From NCBI GenBank assembly GCA_963971225.1, contig OZ020270.1, forward strand, positions 75,966,432 to 76,030,431: a stretch of 64,000 nt of DNA, given 5' to 3'. Source of the stretch: Melieria omissa. Taxonomy: Eukaryota > Arthropoda > Insecta > Diptera > Ulidiidae. The translations under genes and the position numbers were made by a program. A model generated the notes under the pieces. It was not told the origin of the DNA and ran no database searches. It saw nothing but the letters and a program-made list of their open reading frames with translations. Positions 9,300-19,537 of the stretch are shown here, piece after piece. Position 1 is the first letter of the stretch. Each line of letters opens with the position of its first letter.

Positions 9300-12166
9300 T
9301 CATTGGAGCCACTTGGAGGCTCTAACGAATTTGTAGATGATGCTCGGTGGCGTCTTTTCGAGATCAGGTAGGCAGCTCAGAAAGTGCCTACCCAGGTGAC
9401 GGAATCGCGTTCTCGCAAGCGCTGGACACGTGCAGAGGAGGTGCTCGACGGACTCCTCGCAGTCCTCGTCCCTGCAGCTTCTGCAGAAATCGTTATAAGG
9501 CAGACCCAGTCTGCTAGCATGTAGGCCAATGAGGCAGTGTCCAGTAATGACTCCCACAACAATCCCTATCGAGGGTTTGTTCAGCAGGATCAGTTCCTTG
9601 GATCTGCTCTGGTTGGTCACAGGCCAGATTTGTCTGGTTGTGGTGCACGTTTGTTCGTTGCGCCATCTAGTGTTCGCTTTGCTCAAGTATACCTTTCCAA
9701 GGTGTAGCTTGCAAGTGGTGAGTGGTATTCCCACTGCCTCCATAGCGCTGATGTGTTGCAACTCCGTGCCTGCTCTTGCCAGCTCATCGGCTATACAATT
9801 ACCCTCTATGTCCTTGTGCCCAGGCACCCAGCAGAGGTGCACTCTGTACTGCACTGAAATCTCATTGAGAGATTTGCGGCAGTGAAGGGCGGTTTTAGAA
9901 CGGGGGTGAGCGCTCAAGAGAGCTTATATTGCTGCCTGGCTGTCGGTGTAAGTGATGTCCCTGTAGGATATCATATTAACTCTGAGCCAGTCAGCTGCCT
10001 GGCTAATGGCCGTGAGTTCGGCTTGGAAAACACTGCAATGATCCGGTAGTCGGAATGATAGTCTGAGGTCCTGGTTTTTGCAGTATACACCGCTGCCGAC
10101 CTTTTCATTCATCTTTGAGCCGTCTGTGTAGAAGGTAGTCATATTGTAGGCCTCTTCTGGCTGCTCTCGTTTCTCCCATTCGTCCCTAAAAGGGATCTTA
10201 GCACTAAAAAGTGGTTTTGATAGTGGTTTGGGGACAGTATAGTCAATCTCCGTTACATTGCATGGAATTCTGTTGACAATGGTAGCGTGTCCTACATCGG
10301 TTCTTGACCACGGTAGGATCGCGTTGAGTCTAGCCGCAGAACAACTCGCCACAAACTCACCATATATGTCTATGGGGGGCAAGTGGAGAAGGGTTTCCAG
10401 GGCTTTGGTTGACGTCGTCTTGATGGCTCCTGTGATAAGCAGGGCTGCCATCCTTTGGACCTTGGCAAGCTGGCTCACGTATGTGAACTTGCTCAGGGCT
10501 GTCCACCAGACTGTAACGCCAAACGTGAGGATTGGCCTAATTACCGCAGTGTAAAGCCAATGGATGGCTCGCGGTTTTAGTCCCCAGCTTCTGCTGATAG
10601 CCCTTTTACACATGTAAAGAGCTGTTGTTGCCTTCTGGATACGGTTTTCAATGTTGGGTTTCCAGGTTAGCTTCCGATCTAGGATGGTACCTAAGAACTT
10701 CACTTTGTCCGTGGGTCGGAGGAGAGTGCCATTTATAATAGGCTGAACCGCGGAATTATATGCTTCTTCGTGAAAAGTATAAGTTCCGTCTTTGCAGCGT
10801 TAACACCCGACGAGAGTGTATTTAGAACCCCCTGTATGAGGTCACTCAAAGTCTCGACAAACTTCCCTGATACCAGGAGAGCGATGTCGTCAGCGTACGC
10901 CACCACGTGGCAATTGGAGGCCGATAGCCTCATGATGAGAGGATTAACTGTAAGATTCCAGAGCATGGGCGATAGTACCCCCCTGGGGGGTACCTCTCGA
11001 CACAAAACGGATGACTCTGGTGTCGCCAAGCTCTGTAAGGATTTCCCTCCTTCTCAGGAGGTTGCCGATCAAGCATATTAGCCGGTTATTCAGCTTCAGG
11101 TCGGTCAAAGCCGCTATAGTAGCTTCCGGCTGAATGTTGTTGAAAGCTCCTTCTATATCGAGGAAAGCCGCCAGCGTATATTCCTTGAGTGAAAGTGACC
11201 TCTCCACTCTATGGACCAGGTCATGGAGAGCCGTCTCTGTGGACTTGCCCTTAGTGTATGCATGCTGGAGTTCCGAGATTCCGTGAGGGTCAATTGTCTG
11301 ACGAATGTAGGAATCCAGGAGTTTTTCTAAAGTTTTCAAGAGAAAGGAAGTTAGGCTTATCGGCCGAAAGTCCTTTGCGGTGACATGGCAGCTTCTTTTC
11401 CTTTGGGGATGAAGACTACTTTCGCTCTGTTCCATTTTCGTGGTACGTAGGATAGTCCAATGCATGCCTTAAAGATCTTGATTAACCATGGAGCTAGCAG
11501 GGTCCTTGCCTGCTTCAGTTCCTCTGGCATGATTCCGTCTGGACCCGGTGCTTTATGTGAGTCCAGGCTGTCGATGGCCCAGTTCAGACTCTCTGTACTT
11601 ATTGCGACGTCGCTAAAGTCATGGTCTGATGGTGCGCCTGGATCGGTACAGTCTACCGGAGAGACAGTGTTACCCGGAAAGTGTTTGTCGGTAAGGAGCT
11701 CAAGGGTTTCAGAGCTCGAGCTGGTCCAATCTCCATCTGTGGTTTGTATTGAACCCAAATACGTTGGACTAGTTGATAGGATTCTTCGAAGCCTGCTGAT
11801 ATCCGATACGTTCTCGACGTTCTCACAGTAGGCCGACCACGAATTGTGTTTGGCAGATCTGAGTTCGCGCTTGTAGCGTCGAAGGGCCTCCTTGTAGGAT
11901 GGCCAGTTATTGTCTGCCTTAGCCCTGTTGAAGAGCTTCCTGCACTCTCGTCGCAAATCAGCGATTTGCGTTGTCCACCAGTGTGGTTTGGGCTTGCCCC
12001 TAGGTATGACCCTAGGGCAGGAAGACTCGGAGACCTTATTGCAGGCCGTAGTAACAATCTCCACCAGAGCCTCCAGCTCGCCCGTCGAGCAGGGTGCTGT
12101 GGGTTCAGGCGGTTGGAGATTGTGAGCAAGAATTTGTCTATAATTGTCCCAATCCATCAGCCTCAA
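9300..12166 (-). pseudogene. LINE A ORF2 part 2, reverse transcriptase and RNase H
   Basis: Read from high to low coordinates: linker and fingers (SHKAPGPDGIMPEEL; KDFRPISLTSFLLKTLEK), palm (AAFLDIEGAFNN, VSRGTPQGG, GVLSPMLWN, YADDIALLV) and thumb (KFLGTILDRKLTWKPNIE). RNase H follows with its acidic residues in FYTDGSKMN, FQAELTAI, TYTDSQAAI and ADELARAG. Last is a cysteine-histidine knuckle, CRSCRDEDCEESVEHLLCTC. Frameshifts lie near 11410, 10990 and 10715, and a stop near 9921 follows DSQAAI. All domains are therefore present but in five pieces. Confidence 0.88.
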
Positions 12167-12835
12167 GTTTCTGAAGGGGGTGGTTTCGGGACTAGTATGT
12201 TTATGCTAAATAGTATGTAGTTATGGTCTGAGAAAGAGATGTCATTGGACATCTTCCAGTGGCGGACCACATCGGCGTGGTCCTCCGAGACCAGAGTGAT
12301 GTCTAGAGCCTCCCTTCTGGTAGCTGTCACAAAAGTGGGCTCCCGACCAATATTACATATATAAAGGTCAGATGCGAGAATGAAATCAAAAAGAGACTCA
12401 CCTCTGTCGTTGGTGTCCGTGCTGCCCCACATCTGGTGGTGGGCATTCGCGTCCGCGCCTATCACCAGGATAGCGCCGTCTTTGCGGGCTTCTTTGGTCG
12501 CTGCTTGGACTTCCGGCGCCGGTACCATCATGTGGTCATGGGCCATGTAGGCGGAGAGAATCCAGACTGGCTTTCTGCCTTGCTCTAGGCATATGGCAGT
12601 GGTGTCGCTGTTGCTAAATTTGGAAAGGAAGAAAAATTTTAGTTTCCTACAAATTAAAATGCACGACCTGGGTCGGCCATTACCTTGGGTATAGACCACA
12701 GTGTGTGTGGAGGAGCCTAACCCGCAAACCCTGTCGGCTACCGTCCAGGGCTCTTGGATTAGGACAATGTCCTCCTTTGATGTAGGTGGAGGACGAGGGC
12801 GGCCGAGGCCGCTTTAGATCGGTGCAGATTGACCT
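12163..12835 (-). pseudogene. LINE A ORF2 part 1, endonuclease
   Basis: Apurinic-type endonuclease that would nick target DNA to prime reverse transcription. It opens with the LINE-typical QVNLHRSKAASAALVLHLH, shifts frame, and continues KEDIVLIQEPW. Further motifs are VIGADANAHHQMWGSTDTN and the catalytic FSDHNYILF. The frameshift near 12775 separates the first 20 residues from the rest, so no full protein is made. It overlaps the end of ORF1 by about 20 bp, as is common where ORF2 is reached by frameshift or re-initiation. Confidence 0.85.
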
Positions 12836-14367
12836 GCACCACCTGGATCGTCCGTGGGTCCGGTTTGCTGGGCACTGATGACAGTTGTGTCAGCATCCTC
12901 TGGCTCAGAGGTCAGAAGATCGTCTTCGTCGCCATCAACGGTCCATCTGCCGAAAAAGCGACCCACCATGGACGAGACGGATTGCCTGTCGGAATCGGAC
13001 TGCATTTCGCAGTCCGTCCCCGAGGGGTGGCGTTCGAAGGCCGGAATGTCGCGTTTTTCTACAGCGGCGTCGGACGATGTCTTCGCTGCATCCAGCTCAT
13101 CTTTCCTGTACAACTTCAGTACAGTAGAGCTGAAGCCGTAGCTGATGACGCCGCCTCTTGCGGCCAGGGGGGCTATCTTTTCCTCGTTCAGGATGACGGT
13201 GGCGCACCTGGACTTCCCTTTGGCCTCGCTGACCCTCACTACCTTCCAATCGCTGGTAGGTGGGTTCGGTTTGCTCAGCTGGAGGAGTTCCAGGATCTCT
13301 TCCGGTTTCGATGGCTCCGCTGGAATCCAGGCCCTTGATCTGGGCCGATGCGGGATCTCGCTCTTCGGGACTACCTGGAGGTTAGCCCCTGGCCAGATCT
13401 CGCCTACCTCAGCTATCGCCAGCTTCAGCAGCATTGCAGAGCGTTCATCGGCGCACGCCATAAGTTTAATGTGGCCCTGGTGCCAGCCGGCGTCGCAACA
13501 TTCAGGAGCTGGGCCGGGATTCTTCAAGAGAATACGCTTGTACCCTTCGCAGAGGCTAATCTCCACTGATCTCCACTTATCTGGAGAAATAAACCAGACA
13601 GGATGTCCCTTATCCAGGATCGCCATCATGAGATGATCCTTCAGGACCTCACTGTAGGCCTTGCCTGGCTGTCGAGATGGTTTTGCCCTCTTGGGAGTAT
13701 TTGCCACCTCGTCAGAAGACCTCTGTCTCTTGGTAGCCACCGGCTGTCGGCCTACGTGTTTCGCCAGGATCGACTCCGCCCATGCGAGCGATTCTCGTTC
13801 CGTTGTGGAGCGATCCTTTTCAGGGATCGCGGTGATTTTGGCGACTAGCTTGGTTGCCGCTCTTTTATCCCGGTAGGCCCTCACGGAAGGCTTCACCTTG
13901 GTGGGAGGCATAGAGGTGGCAGGCCGCTCGGTGGCGAGTGCGGGGGTGGGAGCGACAGTTCGCGTTGTCGGAACTGAGTCCGTCGCGGGATTAGCTGCAA
14001 CAGGATGAGGCCTGTCAGGACGTCTTCCTTCATGAGGGGATGGCGTGACCTTTTGCGGCTGGGTTTTTGAGGGAGGTCCCTTCGAGAGGGAAGCCCTGAG
14101 TACCGTGCCGTGCCTTAATAGGGGTTGCCTAGTTTTAGGCACCAATCTGCTCGTGCCTTGGCGACTCCTGCTGCGGCAGGGATCGCCGAGGGTTGGGCGA
14201 AGTTTAGTGCCGTGCCCGGCGGCGGGATGCCTCTTATCCGAGGCGGGTGTTGAAGAACTCATCACATCTGGTTCGTGCCGACCACCTACTAACCCACGAG
14301 GGGATTTCGGTGGTCGGAAGGAATGGAAGGGGAAGGGTATGTCGCCCATGGCAGAGTCCCATGCCAT
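12814..14367 (-). CDS. LINE A ORF1, DUF4780-like RNA-binding protein
   Basis: Open for 517 codons. The N-terminal half is proline-, arginine- and serine-rich and probably disordered. Around residues 165-215 is a charged segment with SLAWAESILAKH and a basic patch (KRQRSSDEVANTPKRAK) that could act in nuclear import. Residues about 235-400 form the conserved domain found in ORF1 of many fly LINEs and classed as DUF4780: MAILDKGHP, WHQGHIKLMACADERSA, WPGANLQVV, PPTSDWKVVRV. The C-terminus is acidic (DGDEDDLLTSEPEDAD). There is no CCHC knuckle. The role is inferred: binding the element's own RNA. The stop overlaps the start of ORF2 in another frame. This is the only long intact frame of LINE A. 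Confidence 0.8.
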   Translation of the reverse strand: MAWDSAMGDIPFPFHSFRPPKSPRGLVGGRHEPDVMSSSTPASDKRHPAAGHGTKLRPTLGDPCRSRSRQGTSRLVPKTRQPLLRHGTVLRASLSKGPPSKTQPQKVTPSPHEGRRPDRPHPVAANPATDSVPTTRTVAPTPALATERPATSMPPTKVKPSVRAYRDKRAATKLVAKITAIPEKDRSTTERESLAWAESILAKHVGRQPVATKRQRSSDEVANTPKRAKPSRQPGKAYSEVLKDHLMMAILDKGHPVWFISPDKWRSVEISLCEGYKRILLKNPGPAPECCDAGWHQGHIKLMACADERSAMLLKLAIAEVGEIWPGANLQVVPKSEIPHRPRSRAWIPAEPSKPEEILELLQLSKPNPPTSDWKVVRVSEAKGKSRCATVILNEEKIAPLAARGGVISYGFSSTVLKLYRKDELDAAKTSSDAAVEKRDIPAFERHPSGTDCEMQSDSDRQSVSSMVGRFFGRWTVDGDEDDLLTSEPEDADTTVISAQQTGPTDDPGGAGQSAPI

Positions 14368-14633
14368 AGGAAGTCCACAGTTACAGCCGGGGTGGACAGG
14401 TGCCCGGCAGGTAGCCGTTAGAATACAGTCAGTATACTCCTCGACTGCAAACTAACCCTGGGCACGGTGACGCATGACACCCGGGCTTGAGGAGGGTAGA
14501 TCTTGGTCTGTACTCGTCGGCTGCCCGTCTGACATGGTTGAACCTGCCAGGCACGGTCAAGTCAAGCTTGAGCCAGTCAGCATGGCCAGACCGAGTCTTC
14601 GTAACTATACCGTCGCGAGGGACCAGGGCAGGG

Positions 14634-15228
14634 CAACGCTGCTTGTGAACTGTGTAGCCATGCATGATTTTTCAATCAGTTACAAAATAGGTACTTAGAC
14701 ACTTTTGTGACTGATTTTTTTTTCCTACAGGGTTATGTTTCTGAGCAACCTTCGGGCACAGATAACTTATCATATAGATGTCCAGCGGCCAAGGAAAAAA
14801 TGTGTCAAAAAGTTCGACAAATTTGGCCTCCGATAAGAGCTTTTTGGCCTCTATGTCACTCACACAAACACCGTTTCACATGCATTGTACTCTGTTTTGA
14901 GATACAGAAATATGTGATTTTTAGTCAAAACGGCGCTTGTCTGTTGTCATACCTTTTAAGCATCCAGTCGGGATTGAGTGTTGATGGTCAAACGCGACTG
15001 TCTCGGACGACAAGTTCGCGGTTCGATCCTTACTGTAGCTGCTAAGACTTTGGTGACTTTTTTTAAAAATATATTTTCTTACGACCCGTGAGAATAATAT
15101 AAATGAACAATTTATTTGGTTTCTAGATCTCTTTATTAGTAAATTGTTTGTTTTTGGAGACACATATAAATGTTCGCAAGTTGTAAAATCAAGCAACCAA
15201 GCGCATCATACGGTTACAAACAACCATA
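14634..15228 (+). repeat. Dispersed repeat DR1, left copy
   Basis: About 600 bp, starting CAACGCTGCTTGTGAACTG directly after LINE A. It matches 25930-27111 in the opposite direction at high identity. It contains a tRNA-like stretch at about 14970-15040 (GCGGTTCGATCC resembles a B box). It lacks the MITE found in the right copy and so shows that MITE's empty TA site at 14911-14912. No protein is encoded. Confidence 0.75.
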
Positions 15229-15888
15229 CTGTTACGAAAATCTCAAGTTTTCCCAGGTTCGTTTGATTGTGTTTGAAAATAAAACAACTTCAGTTATTCA
15301 GCGCAACGTAGTCAAAACTAACAATTGCTTTATTTTCAAATTTACACTTGTTCTACTTTACACTACTACTATTGCATGTTTCCCCATTGCTTGCTCAACA
15401 CAGACTCGACTCACTGCGCTGCACACTGCTGCTTTTATACCAGTTTTCTTATCGCGCCGAAGTTTCTTGCAACTTCCAATTGGAAAATGCTCGACCATTC
15501 TCGCACAGCCCATTTCTCGCGAACCTTGCCATATCGGACTATACCAAGCGAATTATACCAGTTCGCCGTACTTCACAGTGCATGCCTAAAAGTATGCTTG
15601 CAAAAGCGTTCATGCACAGCACAGAGTGCCTTTTCGTCTCAATACAGCAAAAAGATTCGGTTGATGATGACAGGCGCTCATGGGCGTACCTAGGTATGGG
15701 CGTACCTAGGTATGGGCGTACCTAGGTATGGGCGTACCTAGGTATGGGCGGGTAGGAGGGTAGTTCGCCCTCGTAATTCTATATTTTATATACATATGTA
15801 CAGAAATCTATATTCTATTCTATTTGAGTTTTATATTCTGAATTTGGAAATGTAGTTATGTCTTTGCCCCCTTTAATTTGTTGCTGGG
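15229..15888. other. Unassigned stretch with a 16-bp tandem repeat
   Basis: Starts TGTTACGAAAATCTC and could be an LTR end, but no partner was found. At 15680-15750 the unit ATGGGCGTACCTAGGT is repeated four times plus a partial fifth. Several overlapping open frames here share no recognisable domain and I leave them out. Confidence 0.4.
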
Positions 15889-15896
15889 TACGCCCA

Positions 15897-16133
15897 AATA
15901 ACGGGAAACTCGTTTTCTCTTTCGGTGGCTGTCCTCTCAGCTGGAAATGGCAAACCTCTGAGAGTAAAAATTGCCTATGAAAAAGCTCCCAACCTGCCGT
16001 TCGGAACCGGCATAATATTGTAGGTCCCTTCCACCCGCGTACAAAATTCACACGCACAACACGGGTGGTTGCGGGAAGCTAGGCCTTAGTCTCGCGTAAG
16101 CGGGCTGTCGTGCCAATCAATTATTATTATTAT
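15897..16133 (+). mobile_element. SINE1 copy, 5' truncated
   Basis: Begins in the SINE1 body at AATAACGGGAAACTCG, so the tRNA head is missing. It ends GTGCCAATCAATTATTATT with an undisturbed ATT tail. It is flanked by TACGCCCA at 15889-15896 and 16134-16141. This copy shows what the SINE1 tail looks like without a foldback insertion. Being head-less it has no internal promoter. Confidence 0.85.
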
Positions 16134-16449
16134 TACGCCCAGGCACTTGCTTTTCGCAAAAAAGAATGAAAAGATCGGCACAATTTGCCAAAATGGTTTA
16201 ATTGTTCAGCGGTCACTACATTGTCGCAATACAGTTACGCCGACGCAGACCTGCTGGCGCCTCAGCTATTGGCAATGCGTTGCCTTAGCAACGATGTGTA
16301 TGTATCATACCAAAGAAAATAAAGACTTCATATTCTTTGATTATACACAAAATGTTTAGTGCCGATTCATTTATATCACATTTTTTGAACACATTATTAA
16401 TTTCGGGTATAACCGATTAAAACAGTTAATAAAAAAAAGCGTTAAATGT

Positions 16450-16560
16450 TAAAAAAAATGTTGCTTCTCGCCCAGCCTTGAACCCGAGGCGAAACTTACG
16501 AAAAGGAAATTACGGATATCCGACGTGCTACCTACCTGTTACACCAAATACAGTACGTGA
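16450..16560 (-). repeat. tRNA-like sequence, possible SINE fragment
   Basis: On the minus strand TGGTGTAACAGG fits an A box, and GGTTCAAGGCT, 62 bp downstream, resembles a B box, followed by a T-rich run. The region between the boxes is too long for a plain tRNA and no good cloverleaf is evident, so a SINE head or decayed tRNA is more likely. The flanks 16142-16449 and 16561-16586 show nothing recognisable. Confidence 0.35.
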
Positions 16561-16586
16561 TCGTTGTAGCTAAAATCAGAAATGTA

Positions 16587-16843
16587 TGTTGCAATGGTGG
16601 GCTATGTCATCCACCTGGAACGTCCTTTTGAAATTATTTTTATAAAAGTAGTTCCTGCCCAGCGGTTCGGACTGGGCTTGTATATTGGAGGAGAAAAAAG
16701 AGACCGACGTAGTTCGGTTGAACGACAATAGGCGAATGAGATGTATTGAATGTATCGTAAATTCTTTTGCAGATTTTGATTACAATTGTAATAGATTAAA
16801 ATGAGTGGTAGTGAGACCATATTTTCTCGACGTAGCTCGAACA
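16587..16843 (-). repeat. BEL 3' LTR, 257 bp
   Basis: On the minus strand it begins TGTTCGAGCTACGTCGAG and ends ...CACCATTGCAACA. The sequence matches the other LTR at 23946-25757 apart from a few changes. It is uninterrupted and contains the empty target TATCGTAAATTCTTTTGC at 16753-16770, where the other LTR carries a SINE. Directly inside lies a purine-containing tract (AATTGCGGGCCGGCA, minus strand) in the polypurine position. Confidence 0.9.
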
Positions 16844-16866
16844 TGCCGGCCCGCAATTGAGAAGTC

Positions 16867-18113
16867 TCAATTCACTGGGAGTAGCGCCAGCTTCGTTAAA
16901 GGGCGTCGAAACGTCGTAGTCTTTACGTCTGCGACTCGTGCGTAACCATCAGCGCCATAAATGATGTTGACTACTCGTGGAAGTGCCCATTTCATAGGCG
17001 GTGTGTTGTCCTCCTGTACAATAACCATGTCGCCAACTTGCAGATTTCGTTGTGGTTTCTGCCAACGAGTGCGGTTGCGGAGTTCGGAAATGTATTCAGT
17101 ATGCCAGCGTTGCCAAAAATGACATTTAATAGCTTGAATACGCTGCCATCGCTGTAGATGTGTAATGTCCATTCCAGATTGACCCTCTCTGGTATGGACT
17201 TGAGCGCAACGCCGATTATGAAATGCCCAGGAGTGATGGCTTCGTAGTCATTCGGATCGGTAGATGATGGAGTTAAGGGCCGTGAATTCATGACGGCCTC
17301 AATTTCGACTAATGCCGTCATGAGCTCCTCAAACGTCAGTCGAGCATTCGCTAATGTCCGAAATAGATGAGACTTAGCAGTTTTGACGGCAGCCTCCCAC
17401 AAGCCACCAAATTGTGGCGATCAAGGTGGAATGAATGAAAATTCAATAGAGTTGGCAGCACAGTATGCCTCTAGGGCGGACAAATTCTCTCCGCTGCAAA
17501 AATGTTGTCGAAATTTCTCCAGTTTCGCCGCAGCACCTACAAAGTTTGTGGCGTTGTCGCAAAATAGTTTTGTCGGCAACCCTCGGCGGCCTACAAAACG
17601 TTTCAATGATGCAATGAATGCATCACTGGATAGATCGGTTACTGCCTCCAAATGGACGGCCTTGGTTGTAAAGCACACAAAGACTGCAATATAGGCCTTG
17701 TAGGGAGTTTTTCCACGAATTTTTAAATACGTTAGAATTGGTCCCGCGAAATCCACCCCTGCTACTTCGAATGGTCTTCCACCAAGGACGCGGTCTTTCG
17801 GTAAATTGCCCATGATCTGCGTGAGTAGTTTGGGCTTGTATCGCGTGCAATGAATGCGATTGTGGCCTACTTGGCGTGCTAAGCTTCTGCAATTGACTAC
17901 CCAAAACTGTTGATGAATCAAGGCGACCAGAGCCCGAGGGCCCGCATGAAAATTAGCACGATGAATATGAATTGCCAAATGCCGAACAAAGGCATCGTCT
18001 TTGGGAAGACGCTGGATTGGATTTTGTACGGCAGTACCTCCAGACAACTTCTGATGAACATTCCTGAATTTCTGCAACGCGATTGCCAGAAAATGTAGAA
18101 AGCTTAGAAGCAT
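16867..18113 (-). pseudogene. BEL integrase, interrupted
   Basis: The zinc-binding N-terminus is visible as HLAIHIHRANFHAGPRALV ... HCTRYKP, and the catalytic core as GVDFAGP, FCDNATNF and LWEAAVK, which supply the D, D and E residues. The C-terminal part, [20 protein letters not shown], is the usual DUF5641-type tail of Pao integrases. A TGA interrupts the highly conserved [11 protein letters not shown] stretch near 17420. Since the family has arginine there, this is probably CGA mutated to TGA. A frameshift follows near 17170. Inactive. Confidence 0.88.
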
Positions 18114-18700
18114 GTGTGTGGATCCAGTGAAGAGCTACTTGCGAGTCAATCCAGAAACAGGTTTGCGAAATAGGAAACTGGAAATGATTTCGAATTTTCT
18201 TCCAAAATTTTGGTAATAAGTGCGCCGCGCATAATTCGAGGCGTGGCAATGTACGAGCCCTCACCGGCGCAACGCGTGATTTTGATGCTAACAAATTTAT
18301 TGCCACATTACCCGCTCTGTCCAGACAGCGAAAATAAATGCAGCAACCGTACGCGCGAATCGATGCGTCAGAGAAGCCGTGGACTTGCAACTCTATTACA
18401 GAAGCGCCCTTGACGCATCGCGGAACCTTCACCATATGAACATGTTCAATGTCGGCTAAGATTTTTTTCCAGTCGGTTTGAAAAGGTTCCGAAACTTCAA
18501 CGTCCCATTCGAGTGCTTCAATCCATAGACGCTGAACTAAAGTCTTTGCCTTGATGATAAGGGGACTGATAAGGCCAATTGGATCGAATAAAGACGAGGT
18601 CAATGACAGTATGGACCTCTTAGTCACACCCAGCGCGGGCCTTGAAGGATGAAATGCAAAACAAAATATGTCGTCCGCCGGATGCCAAGAGATTCCGAGT
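17953..18700 (-). pseudogene. BEL RNase H / Pao A17-type region
   Basis: Contains the segment following the reverse transcriptase in Pao elements: LTSSLFDPIGLISPLIIKAK, then HGFSDASIRAYGCCIYFR and SKSRVAPVRARTLPRLELCA. These match what databases call the Pao retrotransposon peptidase A17 / RNase H-like region. The frame enters from a shifted frame upstream (18628-18700) and runs into the integrase by another shift. Confidence 0.82.
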
Positions 18701-18735
18701 ACGCTGGTTATCTCATCGTCAAATGGGATGGACTT

Positions 18736-19518
18736 TCAATTGTCAGCGTTAGGTAAGAATCCAGAATGATTGCAATGCCATTTGGATAATTCGAACTTTG
18801 AATAATTTAAAATATCATAGACTTCGAATTTAATTCTTCGTAAAGTATACAGGTCGTCAGCGCCAGTCAACATGTCGTCGACACAGAAATTGTTGCATAT
18901 AACAGCTTTTCCTATTGCGTGCGTTGATGGGAATCGGTCAGCTGCAAACTGAAGACTGCGAATTGCTAAATAAGGCGTGGAGGCCGTTCCGTACGTAACA
19001 GTATTTAACTTGTATGTCGAAATTGGTTGCGATTTGTCTTCACGCCAGAATATAAGTTGAAAATTTCTATCGTCAGGGTGGACTACAACTTGCCGGTACA
19101 TTTTCTTGATATCTGCTGTCAAGCCGTAAGCATGGCATCGAAAGCGTAGAAGAGTTATGAGTAAGTCTGGCTGGATAGTGGGACCTACCATCATAATATC
19201 GTTGAGCGATGTTTGAGACGCGGTTCGGCAAGATGCGTCGAACACCACACGCAATTTTGCGGTTTTACTGCTTAATTTTAAGACGCAATGGTGGGGAATA
19301 TAGTAATGCGGTTGGTTGAGGTCAGGATTTCTTATGGGACTCATATGGCCGAGTAGTTCATATTCCCGCATAAAGTTGACGTATTGAACTCTTAAGTCTT
19401 CATTTTTGTTAAGCTTGCGTTCAATAGAAAGAAAACGACGTAAAGCAATGTCTCGCGAGTTTCCAAGAATCGACACATCTAGCCGAACAACGATTCTATT
19501 ATCAGCTTGAACCGTCAC
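18736..19518 (-). pseudogene. BEL reverse transcriptase
   Basis: 260 codons open. Motifs: YYIPHHCVLKLSSKTAKLR, VVFDASCRTASQTSLND, LTADIKKMYRQVVVHPDD, FWREDKSQPI and TVTYGTASTPYLAIRSL. The catalytic box reads FCVDDMLTGADD, a variant of the YVDD usual in BEL/Pao. The start is arbitrary because the polyprotein is continuous with the protease upstream. Stops on both sides isolate it. Confidence 0.9.
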
Positions 19519-19537
19519 TGTGTCGTGGAAGTGCTGC

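Larger units (their letters stand above)
9195..14627 (-). mobile_element. LINE A: nearly full-length LOA-type non-LTR retrotransposon
   Basis: A 5.4-kb element on the minus strand, complete in layout: 5' leader, ORF1, overlapping ORF2 (endonuclease, reverse transcriptase, RNase H, C-terminal zinc knuckle), a 3' tail reading AATGGGCCGCATGGCC, then a (CCTAC)n run. A 7-bp repeat, GCAGGGC, at 9188-9194 and 14628-14634 is the likely target duplication. RNase H plus a GGVLSP-type reverse transcriptase fits the LOA clade. Related 5'-truncated copies are LINE B, C, D and E. Confidence 0.88.

Noticed and set aside
15170..15725. Overlapping frames of 122-139 codons
   Set aside because: Three frames open at once, cysteine- and tyrosine-rich without domains, partly within tandem repeats; most likely chance.
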